This document shows positions 1 to 8,583 of a stretch of DNA of 64,000 nucleotides, one piece after another (position 1 is the first letter of the stretch; each line of letters begins with the position of its first letter). Below the pieces are notes generated by a model. That model saw only the letters and a list, made by a program, of their open reading frames with translations, made no database searches and was not told the origin of the DNA. The translations under genes and the position numbers were made by a program. Origin of the DNA: Streptococcus xiaochunlingii (lineage in GTDB: Bacteria > Bacillota > Bacilli > Lactobacillales > Streptococcaceae); assembly GCF_006385805.1 (NCBI RefSeq), contig NZ_VFSG01000003.1, positions 1-64,000 of the forward strand, read 5' to 3'.

Positions 1-33
1 AGGCGGTTAGAGGTTCGACTCCTCTAGGGTGCA
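1..33 (+). tRNA. tRNA-Arg, 3' part only
   Basis: The window opens inside a tRNA. The T arm (GAGGTTCGACTCCTC) and a 3' acceptor strand AGGGTGC followed by A are visible. The usual streptococcal tRNA order puts tRNA-Arg(ACG) just before tRNA-Pro, and this tail fits it. The anticodon lies outside the window, so the identity is inferred from order and tail sequence. Confidence 0.75.
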
Positions 34-52
34 TAAAGCGTAAGCTTTAGTT

Positions 53-126
53 CGGGAAGTAGCTCAGCTTGGTAGAGTACTTGGTTTGGGACCAAGGTGT
101 CGCAGGTTCGAATCCTGTCTTCCCGA
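53..126 (+). tRNA. tRNA-Pro(TGG)
   Basis: Seventy-four bases fold as a cloverleaf: acceptor CGGGAAG pairs with CTTCCCG, the anticodon loop carries TGG, and the T loop is TTCGAAT. No CCA is encoded. It is part of a dense tRNA cluster transcribed as one unit. Confidence 0.95.
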
Positions 127-131
127 TTTAT

Positions 132-205
132 GGCGGTGTAGCTCAGCTGGCTAGAGCGTCCGGTTCATACCCGGGAGGTCGGGGGTTCGATCCCCTTCGC
201 CGCTA
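132..205 (+). tRNA. tRNA-Met(CAT), elongator type
   Basis: Acceptor GGCGGTG pairs with CGCCGCT (G-T at the first pair), and the anticodon is CAT. The first base pair is formed, unlike the initiator at 404-477, so this is an elongator tRNA. CAT tRNAs can also be tRNA-Ile2 (lysidine modified), which cannot be settled by eye. Confidence 0.9.
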
Positions 206-221
206 TACTATTGATCTTGTC

Positions 222-295
222 GGACCTTTAGCTCAGCTGGTTAGAGCTCTCGGCTCATAACCGAGTGGTCGTAGGTTCAAGTCCTACAAGGTCCA
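222..295 (+). tRNA. tRNA-Met(CAT), second copy of a CAT tRNA
   Basis: Acceptor GGACCTT pairs with AAGGTCC, and the anticodon is CAT. The sequence differs clearly from the neighbouring CAT tRNA at 132-205. One of the two may be tRNA-Ile2(CAT), whose identity depends on TilS modification. Confidence 0.9.
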
Positions 296-304
296 TAATT
301 AGCT

Positions 305-394
305 GGAGGATTACCCAAGTCCGGCTGAAGGGAACGGTCTTGAAAACCGTCAGGCGTGTAAAAGCGTGCGTGGGTTCGAATCCCACATCCTCCT
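305..394 (+). tRNA. tRNA-Ser(TGA)
   Basis: Ninety bases with a long variable arm (around GGCGTGTAAAAGCGTGC), typical of class II tRNAs. Acceptor GGAGGAT pairs with ATCCTCC and the anticodon loop holds TGA. Confidence 0.93.
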
Positions 395-403
395 TAATAG
401 TAA

Positions 404-477
<74 letters not shown>

Positions 478-482
478 TATTT

Positions 483-555
483 GGCTCGGTAGCTCAGTTG
501 GTAGAGCAATGGATTGAAGCTCCATGTGTCGGCGGTTCGATTCCGTCTCGCGCCA
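483..555 (+). tRNA. tRNA-Phe(GAA)
   Basis: Seventy-three bases with anticodon GAA and T loop TTCGATT. The acceptor has one mismatch (T4 against C69), but the rest of the fold is complete and I expect it to be functional. Confidence 0.93.
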
Positions 556-571
556 TTTTCCTTAATAATAA

Positions 572-642
572 GCGGGTGTAGTTTAGTGGTAAAACTACAG
601 CCTTCCAAGCTGTTGTCGCGAGTTCGATTCTCGTCACCCGCT
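572..642 (+). tRNA. tRNA-Gly(TCC)
   Basis: Seventy-one bases; acceptor GCGGGTG pairs with CACCCGC, and the anticodon loop carries TCC. The short D arm (TTTAGTGGTAAAA) is usual for this species of tRNA. Confidence 0.94.
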
Positions 643-675
643 TTGAACTTTTGTTCATTACCAAGTTTTTAACTT

Positions 676-749
<74 letters not shown>

Positions 750-753
750 TTTT

Positions 754-841
754 GGAGAATTACTCAAGAGGCTGAAGAGGACGGTTTGCTAAATCGTTAG
801 GTCGGGTAACTGGCGCGGGGGTTCGAATCCCCCATTCTCCG
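754..841 (+). tRNA. tRNA-Ser(GCT)
   Basis: Class II tRNA with a long variable arm, acceptor GGAGAAT pairing with ATTCTCC, anticodon GCT and discriminator G. It is the last tRNA of the cluster and is followed by a terminator. Confidence 0.94.
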
Positions 842-849
842 TACGAAAT

Positions 850-879
850 CAAGTTAGCTTTCTAGCTAACTTTTTTTGT
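850..879 (+). terminator. Terminator of the tRNA cluster
   Basis: Nine-base-pair stem AAGTTAGCT / AGCTAACTT with a four-base loop, ending in a run of T. It ends the rRNA/tRNA transcript. Confidence 0.9.
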
Positions 880-907
880 TACTTTGATACATCAATAGAA
901 ATAAAAT

Positions 908-951
908 TGTAACAAAGGCGTAATATAAAATCTTTCATTTTCTGTTATACT
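908..951 (+). promoter_or_regulatory. pcsB promoter with WalR (VicR)-like box
   Basis: TGTAACAAAGGCGTAAT (908-924) fits the WalR/VicR pattern of two TGTWAH-like half sites five bases apart, with one change in the second half. A -10 TATACT lies at 946-951 and no good -35 is seen, as expected for an activated promoter. The WalRK system is known to control pcsB in streptococci; the site itself is my reading. Confidence 0.65.
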
Positions 952-985
952 AGTTAGTGTCTTATATGAAGGAGTCTTTTATTTT

Positions 986-2233
986 ATGAAGAAAAAATTA
1001 TTAACGACTATTTTACTTACTACAGTTGCTTTATCACAAGTAGGTACAGTTATTTCTGTAGGAGCTGATTCTACTGATGATAAAATTGCTGCACAAGATA
1101 ATAAGATTGCTGATTTGAGTTCAAAAGAACAAAGTGCGCAAGCACAAGTTGATCAAATTCAAGCTCAAGTTTCTGAAATCAAAAAACAACAAGAAACTCT
1201 TAAAGCTGAAAATGAACGTTTGAATGAAGAGTCTGCTAAACTTTCTGCAGAGATTGAAGAGCTCTCTAAGAACATTGTTGCTCGTCAAGAATCATTAGCG
1301 AACCAAGCACGTAGTGCTCAAACAACAGGAACTGCTACAAGTTACATTAACGCTATTGTAAGTTCTGGTTCTTTGACTGAAGCTATTTCACGCGTTTCTG
1401 CAATGAATGAGATTGCTAGTGCTAATAACAAAATGTTGGAAGAGCAAAAACGTGATAAAGAAGATATCGATGCTAAGCAAAAAGAAAACAACGATGCCAT
1501 TAACACTGTTATTGCAAACCAACAACAATTAAATGATGATGAACAAGCTTTAGCAACTAAGGAAGCTGAGTTGAAAGTCGCTCAATTGAATTTAGCGGCT
1601 GAAAAGTCAACAGCTGAAAATGAAAAGAATGCTTTGCTTGAAGAAAAAGCAGCAGCTGAGAAAGCAGCAACTGAGAAAGCAGCTGCAGAAGCTGCATACC
1701 GTGCTCAACAAGAAGAACAGCGTAAGGCTGTAGAAGCATCTGCTAATACTAACTTGCAAGCACAAGTGCAAGCTGCTACTCAAACACCTGCAGCTGAAGG
1801 TGCACAACCTCAAGCAACTGTTGCAACTCCTGCTGCAGCACCAGCAGTTCAAACTCAAACAGTTGCTACACCAGCAGCAACTAGTCGTCCAACATACAGC
1901 TCTTCTGCAAGTTCTTACCCAGTAGGTGAATGTACTTGGGGTGCGAAAGTATTGGCTCCTTGGGCTGGCGATTACTGGGGTAATGGAGCACAGTGGGCTG
2001 CAAGTGCCGCAGCTGCTGGATTCCGTACTGGTAGCCAACCACAAGTTGGAGCTATTGCATGTTGGAATGACGGTGGATATGGACACGTAGCAGTGGTTAC
2101 AGCTGTTCAATCTACTACAAGTATCCAAGTATCTGAATCTAACTACTTAGGTATCCGTAGCATTGGGAACTACCGTGGATGGTTCAACCCAGTGAATGCA
2201 CAAGGATCAGTTACTTATATCTATCCAAACTAA
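986..2233 (+). CDS. pcsB: PcsB-type peptidoglycan hydrolase (CHAP domain) for cell division
   Basis: A 415-residue secreted protein. Residues 1 to about 27 form a signal peptide ending near ISVGA. Residues 30-250 are a charged coiled coil rich in Q, E, K and A, followed by an Ala/Pro/Gln/Thr linker to about residue 310. The C-terminal CHAP amidase/endopeptidase domain begins at YPVGECTW (catalytic Cys) and has GGYGHVAVV (catalytic His). PcsB/GbpB works with FtsEX to split the septal wall. The position between the tRNA cluster and prs, and the length, match pcsB of other streptococci. SD GAAGGAG sits a few bases before the ATG. The CHAP domain closely resembles that of the minus-strand gene at 18650-19663. 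Confidence 0.94.
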   Translation: MKKKLLTTILLTTVALSQVGTVISVGADSTDDKIAAQDNKIADLSSKEQSAQAQVDQIQAQVSEIKKQQETLKAENERLNEESAKLSAEIEELSKNIVARQESLANQARSAQTTGTATSYINAIVSSGSLTEAISRVSAMNEIASANNKMLEEQKRDKEDIDAKQKENNDAINTVIANQQQLNDDEQALATKEAELKVAQLNLAAEKSTAENEKNALLEEKAAAEKAATEKAAAEAAYRAQQEEQRKAVEASANTNLQAQVQAATQTPAAEGAQPQATVATPAAAPAVQTQTVATPAATSRPTYSSSASSYPVGECTWGAKVLAPWAGDYWGNGAQWAASAAAAGFRTGSQPQVGAIACWNDGGYGHVAVVTAVQSTTSIQVSESNYLGIRSIGNYRGWFNPVNAQGSVTYIYPN

Positions 2234-2241
2234 AAAATTAA

Positions 2242-2268
2242 AACACTCACTTTTAGTGGGTGTTTTTT
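2242..2268 (+). terminator. Terminator after pcsB
   Basis: Stem AACACTCAC / GTGGGTGTT followed by TTTTTT, directly after the pcsB stop. Confidence 0.88.
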
Positions 2269-2305
2269 ACTATAGTTACTATTTTAATTTTTGATGGATT
2301 ATGGA

Positions 2306-2334
2306 TTGAAAAATCATGTAAAAAGGGTTACAAT
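2306..2334 (+). promoter_or_regulatory. prs promoter
   Basis: TTGAAA (2306-2311) and TACAAT (2329-2334) are 17 bases apart. A tandem TTGTACAT repeat lies just downstream in the leader (about 2350-2365); its role is unknown. Confidence 0.75.
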
Positions 2335-2392
2335 GGGTAAAGAGAAGATTTGTACATTTGTACATTGTGGTTAATTTTATGTGGAGGAAATC

Positions 2393-3367
2393 ATGTCGTT
2401 TTCGGATTTAATGCTGTTTGCTTTATCTTCTAACCAAGATTTGGCTGAACGTGTCTCTAAGGAGATGGGATTGCCACTTGGTAAGTCGACCGTACGTCAA
2501 TTTTCAGATGGGGAAATCCAGGTCAATATCGAGGAGTCTATTCGTGGTAAAGAGGTCTATATTCTACAATCTACGAGCTCTCCTGTCAATGATAATTTAA
2601 TGGAGATTTTGATCATGGTAGACGCCTTAAAACGTGCCAGTGCTCAAACCATTAATGTAGTGATGCCTTATTATGGTTATGCCCGTCAAGACCGTAAAGC
2701 TCGTGCTCGTGAGCCGATTACATCTAAATTGGTTGCCAATATGTTAGAGATTGCTGGTGTGGATCGCCTTTTAACCATTGATTTGCATGCGGCTCAGATT
2801 CAAGGGTTCTTTGATATTCCAGTGGATCATTTGATGGGGGCTCCATTGATTGCAGACTACTTTGAACGTCGTGGCATGATTGGTTCTGACTATGTGGTAG
2901 TCAGTCCAGACCACGGTGGTGTGACGCGTGCTCGTAAGCTAGCTGAATTTTTGAAAACACCGATCGCCATCATTGATAAACGTCGGAGTGTCGATAAAAT
3001 GAACACCAGTGAAGTCATGAACATCATTGGGAATGTCGAAGGGAAAACTTGTATCCTGATTGATGATATGATTGATACTGCGGGAACCATTTGCCACGCT
3101 GCGGATGCACTTGCTGAAGCGGGAGCAGTAGAAGTCTATGCTAGCTGTACGCATCCGGTATTATCTGGTCCAGCTATGGACAATATTCAGAAATCAGCCA
3201 TTAAGAAGTTGGTAGTATTGGATACCATTTACCTACCTGAAGAGCGCTTAATCGATAAAATTGAACAAATCTCCATCGCAAAACTATTGGCAGAAGCGAT
3301 TATCCGTATCCATGAAAAACGTCCTCTGTCTCCTCTATTTGAAATTGGAAATGCTAAAAAATCTTAA
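2393..3367 (+). CDS. prs: Ribose-phosphate pyrophosphokinase (PRPP synthetase)
   Basis: Makes PRPP from ribose 5-phosphate and ATP, the entry substrate for the purine genes downstream as well as pyrimidine, His, Trp and NAD synthesis. The 324-residue protein shows the ATP-binding stretch [16 protein letters not shown], the flexible-loop and ribose-phosphate residues [14 protein letters not shown], and the PRPP loop [12 protein letters not shown] chose the ATG at 2393 behind SD GGAGG, giving [14 protein letters not shown]; a GTG at 2381 would add four residues but would overlap the SD. Single gene with its own promoter and terminator. Confidence 0.96.
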   Translation: MSFSDLMLFALSSNQDLAERVSKEMGLPLGKSTVRQFSDGEIQVNIEESIRGKEVYILQSTSSPVNDNLMEILIMVDALKRASAQTINVVMPYYGYARQDRKARAREPITSKLVANMLEIAGVDRLLTIDLHAAQIQGFFDIPVDHLMGAPLIADYFERRGMIGSDYVVVSPDHGGVTRARKLAEFLKTPIAIIDKRRSVDKMNTSEVMNIIGNVEGKTCILIDDMIDTAGTICHAADALAEAGAVEVYASCTHPVLSGPAMDNIQKSAIKKLVVLDTIYLPEERLIDKIEQISIAKLLAEAIIRIHEKRPLSPLFEIGNAKKS

Positions 3368-3373
3368 AAATAT

Positions 3374-3406
3374 AAAAAAAGAGGTTGTAGAAAGCCTCTT
3401 TTTTAA
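3374..3406 (+). terminator. Terminator after prs
   Basis: AAAAGAGG / CCTCTTTT stem with a short loop and a T run. A small ORF with a good SD begins 13 bases further on, so it would need read-through or an unseen promoter. Confidence 0.85.
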
Positions 3407-3418
3407 GAAAGGAAAAAT

Positions 3419-3559
3419 ATGTTTTTCAACTGGTTTAAAAAAGAAAGTAAGATCAATAATCAGAGGGAGGAGTTGCTGAAAGAAGCACAAAAAAATGAGG
3501 ATAGATTGGATCCTTGTCTCCCCAAAAAGACCTTGCCAAAGAGTGGTGTAGTCAAATAG
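3419..3559 (+). CDS. 46-residue protein ending in LPKSGVVK
   Basis: ATG at 3419 follows SD AAAGGAAA. The product is 46 residues, starts MFFNWFKKES, has a charged middle (REELLKEAQKNEDRLD) and ends CLPKKTLPKSGVVK. There is no signal peptide. The last ten residues, KTLPKSGVVK, match KTLPKTSAVK at the end of the secreted protein at 3727-4104 in seven of ten positions, which suggests shared ancestry or a shared tail motif read by the nearby sortase. It could be a decayed copy of that gene or a real small protein; I do not know its function. Confidence 0.5.
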   Translation: MFFNWFKKESKINNQREELLKEAQKNEDRLDPCLPKKTLPKSGVVK

Positions 3560-3642
3560 AGGAAGGAAAATGCCTTAGAAAATCAAATAGTTTGTTTCCT
3601 AAAAAAAAATTAAAAAAAGTTTTAAATTAGCTAAAAAATTTG

Positions 3643-3691
3643 TTGACAGATATATGATATAGTAGTATACTTAAACTAGTTACGAAGTAAC
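3643..3691 (+). promoter_or_regulatory. Strong promoter of the small LPKTS protein with palindrome at the start site
   Basis: A near-consensus promoter: TTGACA (3643-3648), 17-base spacer, TATACT (3666-3671). A perfect inverted repeat GTTACGAAGTAAC follows at 3679-3691, close to the expected transcription start, and may be an operator or a 5' stabilising hairpin. Confidence 0.8.
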
Positions 3692-3726
3692 GAAATATTT
3701 TTAAAATGAAAAAAGGAGATAAAACA

Positions 3727-4104
3727 ATGAAAAAAGTTTTATTATCATCAGTAGCAGCACTTGCAGTATTTGCAGCAGCAGCACCAGTTTTCGCTAACGA
3801 CGGTCATGTTCACACAGGAAGCCTTGATAACAAAACAGAAGTGACTGGTCCTGAATTCTTCACAAACAGTGAAAGTGGTCTTACTCCAGAAGCTAAAAAA
3901 GGTCTTGACAACGTTGATGCTGAATCAACTGAAGCTAAATTCAACGAAAATGGCGAAAAACTTGTACCTGTACCAGGTAAACCAGGTGAATTCGTAGTTG
4001 AAGGTTCAGCTAAAGATGCTAAAAAAGAAGCTAAAAAAGAAGAAGGAAAAGCTCCAGCAGCAGCAGGACAAAAAACTCTTCCAAAAACAAGCGCAGTTAA
4101 ATAA
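3727..4104 (+). CDS. Small secreted protein with C-terminal LPKTS motif, possible sortase substrate
   Basis: A 125-residue protein. Residues 1-23 are a signal peptide (MKKVLLSSVAAL..., cleavage after VFA). The mature part is short and charged with no domain I recognise, has a Lys/Glu/Ala-rich stretch around residues 95-110, then KTLPKTSAVK at the very end. LPKTS at 118-122 resembles a sortase signal, but there is no hydrophobic segment or long basic tail after it. The start at 3727 is set by SD AAAGGAGA and the signal peptide. Its strong promoter and the class B-like sortase 93 bases downstream suggest an enzyme-substrate pair. Function unknown. Confidence 0.75.
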   Translation: MKKVLLSSVAALAVFAAAAPVFANDGHVHTGSLDNKTEVTGPEFFTNSESGLTPEAKKGLDNVDAESTEAKFNENGEKLVPVPGKPGEFVVEGSAKDAKKEAKKEEGKAPAAAGQKTLPKTSAVK

Positions 4105-4125
4105 TTAAATTATTAATTAGCTCAT

Positions 4126-4162
4126 AAAAATACACTGGGTCCTTGGGCTCAGTGTATTTTTT
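4126..4162 (+). terminator. Terminator between LPKTS protein and sortase
   Basis: AATACACTG / CAGTGTATT stem followed by T. It probably makes the small protein much more abundant than the sortase, which would be read by leak-through or its own weak promoter. Confidence 0.85.
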
Positions 4163-4196
4163 AGAAAAAATTGAATACTTAGGAGAGTTCTAATTT

Positions 4197-5060
4197 ATGA
4201 AACGAGCAGAGAAACAGACGACTTCAAAAGGAAAAGGATTGGGAATTCTCTTTGCCTTAGTAGCCGTTGTAGCACTTGTTCTTGGGTTTATTTTCTTCAA
4301 TCCATTTGGTAAACAAAAATCCACATCGACACATCAGGAAACTGCGAAATCTACAAGTGGTTCGACTAGTTCTAAACAAGAGGTAAAATATACCCCTAGT
4401 CAAGAGGAGAAAGATTACCTAGCAAATCGTTTTGCTCAATTTACTGCAGTTAATCCAGAGACGATTGCTTATGTTTATGCTCCTGGTACGGAGTTAGATG
4501 AGCCAGTGGTTCAAACAGGTGATAATGCTACTTACTTAGATAAAACTTTTGATGGTGGCTATCAACCGTATTTAGGTACGGTCTTTATGGATACGGATAA
4601 CAAAAAAGATTTTAGTGATCGGTTGACATGGTTATTCGGTCATGCTCGTGGGAGCAAGGTTGCAGATCATCGGATGTTTAACGATGTTAACTTCTATGAT
4701 AACCAAGAGTACTTTGATCAACATCCTTATGTAGTTATTGAAACACCTGAGCGTAAGTATTATTATGAAGCAATGTGCTTGGTCATTGTTCCTGAAACGA
4801 CTGCTTTCTACCGTACAAGCTTTAAGGATGATGAAGATTTCACTACCCAATTGAAGCATAACTATGAAGGAGCTCGTACCAAGAATCCAAATATCAAAAT
4901 CAAAGCTTCTGATAAATACCTAGTCTTGTCTACTTGTCGTGAAGAAGATGAAACGATCCGTTCCAATCTCTACCTTCGTCAAATTCCAGATTCAGAAATG
5001 AAGGATTTCTTGGCGAAACATGGTGACCAGTTGAATTATGTGGCAACACGTGGTCAATAA
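4197..5060 (+). CDS. Class B-like sortase
   Basis: A membrane-anchored transpeptidase of 287 residues that would join a surface protein to the wall or to another partner. Residues 13-35 form one membrane segment; a Ser/Thr/Lys linker follows to about residue 65. The sortase fold shows NPETIAYVYAPGTEL, PVVQTGDNATYLD, GTVFMD, catalytic His149 in FGHARG, Cys247 in LVLSTCREE and Arg255. The NP..IAYV opening and PVVQ..DN..YL motif are class B features. It follows the LPKTS protein gene and a terminator; SD AGGAGAG lies 9 bases before the ATG. I infer, but cannot show, that it acts on that protein. Confidence 0.88.
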   Translation: MKRAEKQTTSKGKGLGILFALVAVVALVLGFIFFNPFGKQKSTSTHQETAKSTSGSTSSKQEVKYTPSQEEKDYLANRFAQFTAVNPETIAYVYAPGTELDEPVVQTGDNATYLDKTFDGGYQPYLGTVFMDTDNKKDFSDRLTWLFGHARGSKVADHRMFNDVNFYDNQEYFDQHPYVVIETPERKYYYEAMCLVIVPETTAFYRTSFKDDEDFTTQLKHNYEGARTKNPNIKIKASDKYLVLSTCREEDETIRSNLYLRQIPDSEMKDFLAKHGDQLNYVATRGQ

Positions 5061-5091
5061 TAAAAAAGATTTGGAAAATTTATTCAATGAG

Positions 5092-5120
5092 AGGATTTAG
5101 CATGTGCTAAGTCCTTTTTT
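5092..5120 (+). terminator. Terminator after the sortase
   Basis: AGGATTTAGCA / TGCTAAGTCCT stem with a two-base loop and TTTTTT. Confidence 0.88.
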
Positions 5121-5153
5121 GATGCGAAAGGTCATTATTGTATCAATTTAGTT

Positions 5154-5171
5154 GGGGCTAGCCCCTTTTTT
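5154..5171 (+). terminator. Short second terminator-like hairpin
   Basis: GGGGCTAGCCCC followed by six T. It lies just before the araT promoter and may insulate it. Confidence 0.6.
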
Positions 5172-5198
5172 GCGATGCTTTTCCATTTATAGTATAAT
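5170..5198 (+). promoter_or_regulatory. Promoter of the araT-recO-plsX-acpP operon
   Basis: TATAAT at 5193-5198, with TTGCGA (5170-5175) 17 bases upstream as a modest -35. Confidence 0.6.
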
Positions 5199-5226
5199 GG
5201 TGATAGAACTTTTTTTGGAGGTGGCT

Positions 5227-6408
5227 ATGGATTTAACAAAACGGTTTAATCAAAATTTGAATCGAATCGAGATTTCTTTGATTCGTCAGTTTGACCAAGC
5301 CATTTCTTCTATTCCAGGTGTCTTACGTTTGACCTTGGGTGAGCCAGACTTTACGACACCAGATCATGTAAAGGAAGCAGCAAAAGCGGCTATTGACGCC
5401 AACCAGAGCCATTATACGGGGATGAGTGGCTTGCTAGCTCTACGTGAAGCTGCTAGTCAGTTTGTAGCTGAAAAATATAACCTACAGTATCGACCAGAGG
5501 ATGAAATTTTGGTCACGATTGGGGCAACGGAGGCCCTTTCTGCGACCTTGACGGCTATATTGGAACCGGGAGATGTAGTGCTCTTACCAGCACCTGCTTA
5601 TCCTGGTTACGAACCCATTATTAAACTGATGGGGGCTAGTGTCGTCGAAATCGATACGACAGACAATCGCTTTATCCTCAGCCCAGAGGCTTTAGAAAAG
5701 GCCTTAGAAGAGCAAGAGGATCGCGTCAAGGCGGTTATTCTCAACTACCCAGCTAATCCGACAGGTGTCACCTACTCTAAGGAGCAGATGCAGGATTTGG
5801 CTAGTGTTTTAAAGAAATATGAAGTTTTTGTCGTTTGTGACGAGGTCTATTCAGAATTAACTTACACAGGTCAGCCTCACGTTTCCTTGGGATCCTATCT
5901 ACGGGACCAAGCCATTATTATCAATGGCTTATCTAAGTCTCATGCTATGACAGGCTGGAGACTTGGTTTTATCTTTGCGCCTGCTTCCTTGACAGCTCAA
6001 TTAATCAAGAGTCATCAGTACTTGGTGACTGCGGCGGGGACCATGAACCAGTATGCAGCCATTGAAGCCTTAACGGTTGGTAAAGACGACGCAGAGCCGA
6101 TGAAACGGGAATACATAGAGCGTCGAGATTATATCATCAAAGAAATGTCTGCCATGGGCTTTGATATTATCCGCCCGGATGGGGCCTTCTATATTTTTGC
6201 TAAGATCCCACAAGGATATAACCAAGACTCCTTCGATTTTTTGAAGCTCCTAGCCCAAGAAAAGGCTGTTGCCTTTATCCCAGGAATGGCTTTTGGCCCA
6301 TATGGAGAAGGCTATGTGCGCTTGTCCTATGCAGCAAGTATGGAAGTGATCCAAGAAGCGATGAGTCGGTTGAAGGAGTTTATGAAAGAACATGCTGGAG
6401 AGCATTGA
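5227..6408 (+). CDS. araT: Class I/II PLP aminotransferase (aromatic/aspartate type)
   Basis: A 393-residue fold-type I aminotransferase that moves amino groups between amino acids and 2-oxo acids. Visible motifs are [32 protein letters not shown] and the PLP lysine motif [16 protein letters not shown]. The start at 5227 ([10 protein letters not shown]) follows SD GGAGGTGG; the open frame extends further upstream but without an SD. The next gene, recO, overlaps its end by 17 bases. In other streptococci the recO-linked aminotransferase is called araT; the exact substrate cannot be read from sequence. Confidence 0.9.
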   Translation: MDLTKRFNQNLNRIEISLIRQFDQAISSIPGVLRLTLGEPDFTTPDHVKEAAKAAIDANQSHYTGMSGLLALREAASQFVAEKYNLQYRPEDEILVTIGATEALSATLTAILEPGDVVLLPAPAYPGYEPIIKLMGASVVEIDTTDNRFILSPEALEKALEEQEDRVKAVILNYPANPTGVTYSKEQMQDLASVLKKYEVFVVCDEVYSELTYTGQPHVSLGSYLRDQAIIINGLSKSHAMTGWRLGFIFAPASLTAQLIKSHQYLVTAAGTMNQYAAIEALTVGKDDAEPMKREYIERRDYIIKEMSAMGFDIIRPDGAFYIFAKIPQGYNQDSFDFLKLLAQEKAVAFIPGMAFGPYGEGYVRLSYAASMEVIQEAMSRLKEFMKEHAGEH

Positions 6409-7171
6409 GAGTCGTGGCATCGTCCTCTACCATCGGGATTACCGAGAGGATGATAAGCTGGTTAAAATCTTTACAGAGCAAGCTGGCAAGCTCATGTTTT
6501 TCGTGAAACATGCCAATCGTTCTCGGTTGAATTCTATGATCCAACCGTTGACTTTAGCGGATATGTATCTGAAAATCAATGATGACGGACTCAGCTATAT
6601 CGAAGATATTCATGAGGTTCAAAGCTTCCAAGGGATTAATAAAGATCTTTTTCGTCTTTCCTACGCAACCTATATACTGGCCTTGGCAGATGCTAGTATA
6701 CAGGATCGTCAACCTGATCCAGCTTTATTTGCTTTTTTAGAGCAGACCTTGCAATTGATGGATCGGGGCTTGGATTATGAAATCTTGACCAATATTTTTG
6801 AAATGCAGATTTTATCCCGATTTGGTGTCGCCTTAAACGTTCATGAGTGTTGTGTCTGTCATCGAGTGGGGCTGCCTTTTGATTTTTCATTCCGCTTGGG
6901 TGGTGTCCTTTGCCCAGATCATTATGATCGTGACGAAAGACGGGCCCACTGGGATCCCAATGCCCTCTATTTGCTGGATCGTTTTCAAGCTGTGAAATTT
7001 AGTGAGTTAGAGACGATTTCTATCCATGATGCGATGAAGAAAGAGTTGAGAAAGTGTCTAGACCAACTCTATGATGAATATGTCGGCATTCATTTAAAAG
7101 CTAAGAAATTTATTGATTCCCTGGGAAGCTGGGGAGAGATCTTAAAAGATCAGTCTGGAGGTAAGAAATGA
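6392..7171 (+). CDS. recO: DNA repair protein RecO
   Basis: RecO anneals single strands and, with RecR, loads RecA at gaps. The 259-residue protein has the N-terminal OB fold ([27 protein letters not shown]) and a helical C-terminal part with zinc-type cysteines (CCVCH at about 152-156 and CPDHY). Length and motifs match streptococcal RecO. It starts inside the end of araT and ends ATGA with plsX, so the genes are coupled. Confidence 0.95.
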   Translation: MLESIESRGIVLYHRDYREDDKLVKIFTEQAGKLMFFVKHANRSRLNSMIQPLTLADMYLKINDDGLSYIEDIHEVQSFQGINKDLFRLSYATYILALADASIQDRQPDPALFAFLEQTLQLMDRGLDYEILTNIFEMQILSRFGVALNVHECCVCHRVGLPFDFSFRLGGVLCPDHYDRDERRAHWDPNALYLLDRFQAVKFSELETISIHDAMKKELRKCLDQLYDEYVGIHLKAKKFIDSLGSWGEILKDQSGGKK

Positions 7172-8172
7172 AAAAAATTGCAGTTGATGCAATGGGTGGA
7201 GATCATGCTCCACAGGCCCTGGTAGAAGGGGTCAATCAAGCCATACAAGAATTTAAGGATATTGAAGTCATTTTGTATGGGGATGAGGCTAAAATTAAGC
7301 AATACCTGACAGCAACTGAACGGGTATCTATCGTCCATACAGATGAGAAAATCAACTCAGATGATGAGCCGACTCGTGCTATTCGTCGGAAAAAGCAAGC
7401 TAGCATGGTCTTAGCAGCGCATGCAGTTAAGAATGGGGAAGCGGATGCTATGCTTTCTGCAGGGAATACAGGCGCTCTTCTTGCCTCTGGTTACTTTATT
7501 GTTGGTCGGATCAAGGTCATCGATCGTCCAGGTTTGATGTCGACTCTTCCTACCCTTGATGGGAAGGGCTATGATATGTTGGATCTGGGGGCAAATGCTG
7601 AAAATACGCCAACACACTTGCACCAATATGCGATTATGGGAGCCTATTATGCAGAGAATGTCCGTGGCATTAAGCGGCCTCGTATCGGTCTCTTAAATAA
7701 CGGAACAGAGGAAAGCAAGGGGGATCCCCTACGCAAGGAGACCTATCAACTATTAGCAGCGGATCCTTCTCTTAATTTTGTAGGAAATGTGGAAGCGCGT
7801 GACTTGATGGATGGAGTTGCTGACGTCATTGTGACAGATGGATTTACAGGTAATGCTGTCCTTAAGACTATGGAAGGAACTGCTCTGGGCCTCTTTAAAC
7901 AGTTGAAAACGGTCCTTAGTGGTGGTGGCTTGAAAGCCAAGATTGGAGCTTTCCTCTTGAAGAATGATCTACGAGGTTTGAAAAAGACCTTGGATTATTC
8001 AGATGTTGGAGGTGCGGTCTTGTTTGGCTTGCAAGCCCCTGTCGTGAAAACCCATGGTTCTAGTGATGCAAAGGCTGTCTATAGCACGATTCGCCAGATC
8101 CGGATCATGTTGGAAACAGATGTTATTCGCAAATCTGTGGTTGAATTATCAGAATTGGAGGAAGAGAAATGA
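7168..8172 (+). CDS. plsX: Phosphate acyltransferase PlsX
   Basis: Converts acyl-ACP to acyl-phosphate, the donor for PlsY in phospholipid synthesis. The 334-residue protein begins [15 protein letters not shown], the family signature, and has [12 protein letters not shown] and the [11 protein letters not shown] stretch. It overlaps recO by four bases and the following acyl carrier protein gene by four bases, which supports joint control of acyl transfer. Confidence 0.97.
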   Translation: MKKIAVDAMGGDHAPQALVEGVNQAIQEFKDIEVILYGDEAKIKQYLTATERVSIVHTDEKINSDDEPTRAIRRKKQASMVLAAHAVKNGEADAMLSAGNTGALLASGYFIVGRIKVIDRPGLMSTLPTLDGKGYDMLDLGANAENTPTHLHQYAIMGAYYAENVRGIKRPRIGLLNNGTEESKGDPLRKETYQLLAADPSLNFVGNVEARDLMDGVADVIVTDGFTGNAVLKTMEGTALGLFKQLKTVLSGGGLKAKIGAFLLKNDLRGLKKTLDYSDVGGAVLFGLQAPVVKTHGSSDAKAVYSTIRQIRIMLETDVIRKSVVELSELEEEK

Positions 8173-8414
8173 GTCGTCATCAAGAAATTTTTAAACTAGT
8201 TGAAGGGTTGATTCAAGATAATAAGGGATCTGACTATGAGGTCTCTTTGGATTTGGATTTACGAAAAGACTTGGAAGTGGATTCCGTTGATCTCATGGAA
8301 TACATTATTTATTTGGAAGAAGCCTATCAAATTAATATCCCAGATAAAGACATTGATGCCATGGCAACTGTTGGAGATATGGTAGACTACGTTTTGAAGA
8401 AAACAAGCAAATAA
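8169..8414 (+). CDS. acpP: Acyl carrier protein
   Basis: An 81-residue four-helix carrier. The phosphopantetheine serine is Ser39 in [12 protein letters not shown]; most ACPs have DSLD here, so the Val is a small variation typical of the plsX-linked second ACP of streptococci. It starts four bases inside plsX. The main fatty acid synthesis ACP is expected elsewhere in the genome, so this one may serve phospholipid synthesis or exogenous fatty acid use. Confidence 0.92.
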   Translation: MSRHQEIFKLVEGLIQDNKGSDYEVSLDLDLRKDLEVDSVDLMEYIIYLEEAYQINIPDKDIDAMATVGDMVDYVLKKTSK

Positions 8415-8432
8415 AGTTCGGTTTTTACGAAC
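8413..8432 (+). promoter_or_regulatory. PurBox-like sites just after acpP
   Basis: The minus strand reads AAAACCGAACTTT (8413-8425), a full match to the lactococcal PurBox pattern AWWWCCGAACWWT. A direct ACGAACGAAT follows on the plus strand (CGAAC at 8428-8432). Both lie upstream of the acpP terminator and far upstream of purC. Confidence 0.55.
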
Positions 8433-8447
8433 GAATAAGCATATAAA

Positions 8448-8490
8448 AATAAGAGGTTGAATCTTTTTGATTCAATCTCTTATTATTTTT
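8448..8490 (+). terminator. Strong terminator after acpP
   Basis: Sixteen-base-pair stem (AATAAGAGGTTGAATC and its complement) with a TTTTT loop and a T-rich tail. Confidence 0.92.
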
Positions 8491-8500
8491 GTGTTACAAG

Positions 8501-8577
8501 CGAACAAGATACGGATTTAACTTGAAAAAACAACCTCTCTGTGATACACTGAAAGGGATAAAAGATGAAAGGCGAAC
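8501..8577 (+). promoter_or_regulatory. purC promoter and PurR-type CGAAC boxes
   Basis: TTGAAA (8522-8527), 17-base spacer, TACACT (8545-8550). CGAACAAG boxes lie at 8501 (upstream of the -35) and 8573 (just before the purC start). The CGAAC cores at 8428, 8501 and 8573 are 73 and 72 bases apart. In related bacteria PurR binds such boxes and responds to PRPP. Confidence 0.65.
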
Positions 8578-8583
8578 AAGAAG

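Noticed and set aside
1607..2128. A long minus-strand open frame opposite pcsB
   Set aside because: It mirrors the repetitive Ala/Gln codons of pcsB, gives a Cys/Ser-rich low-complexity protein, and has no SD or promoter.
2350..2366. Tandem TTGTACAT in the prs leader as an operator
   Set aside because: Too short and AT-rich to assign; noted in the promoter entry only.
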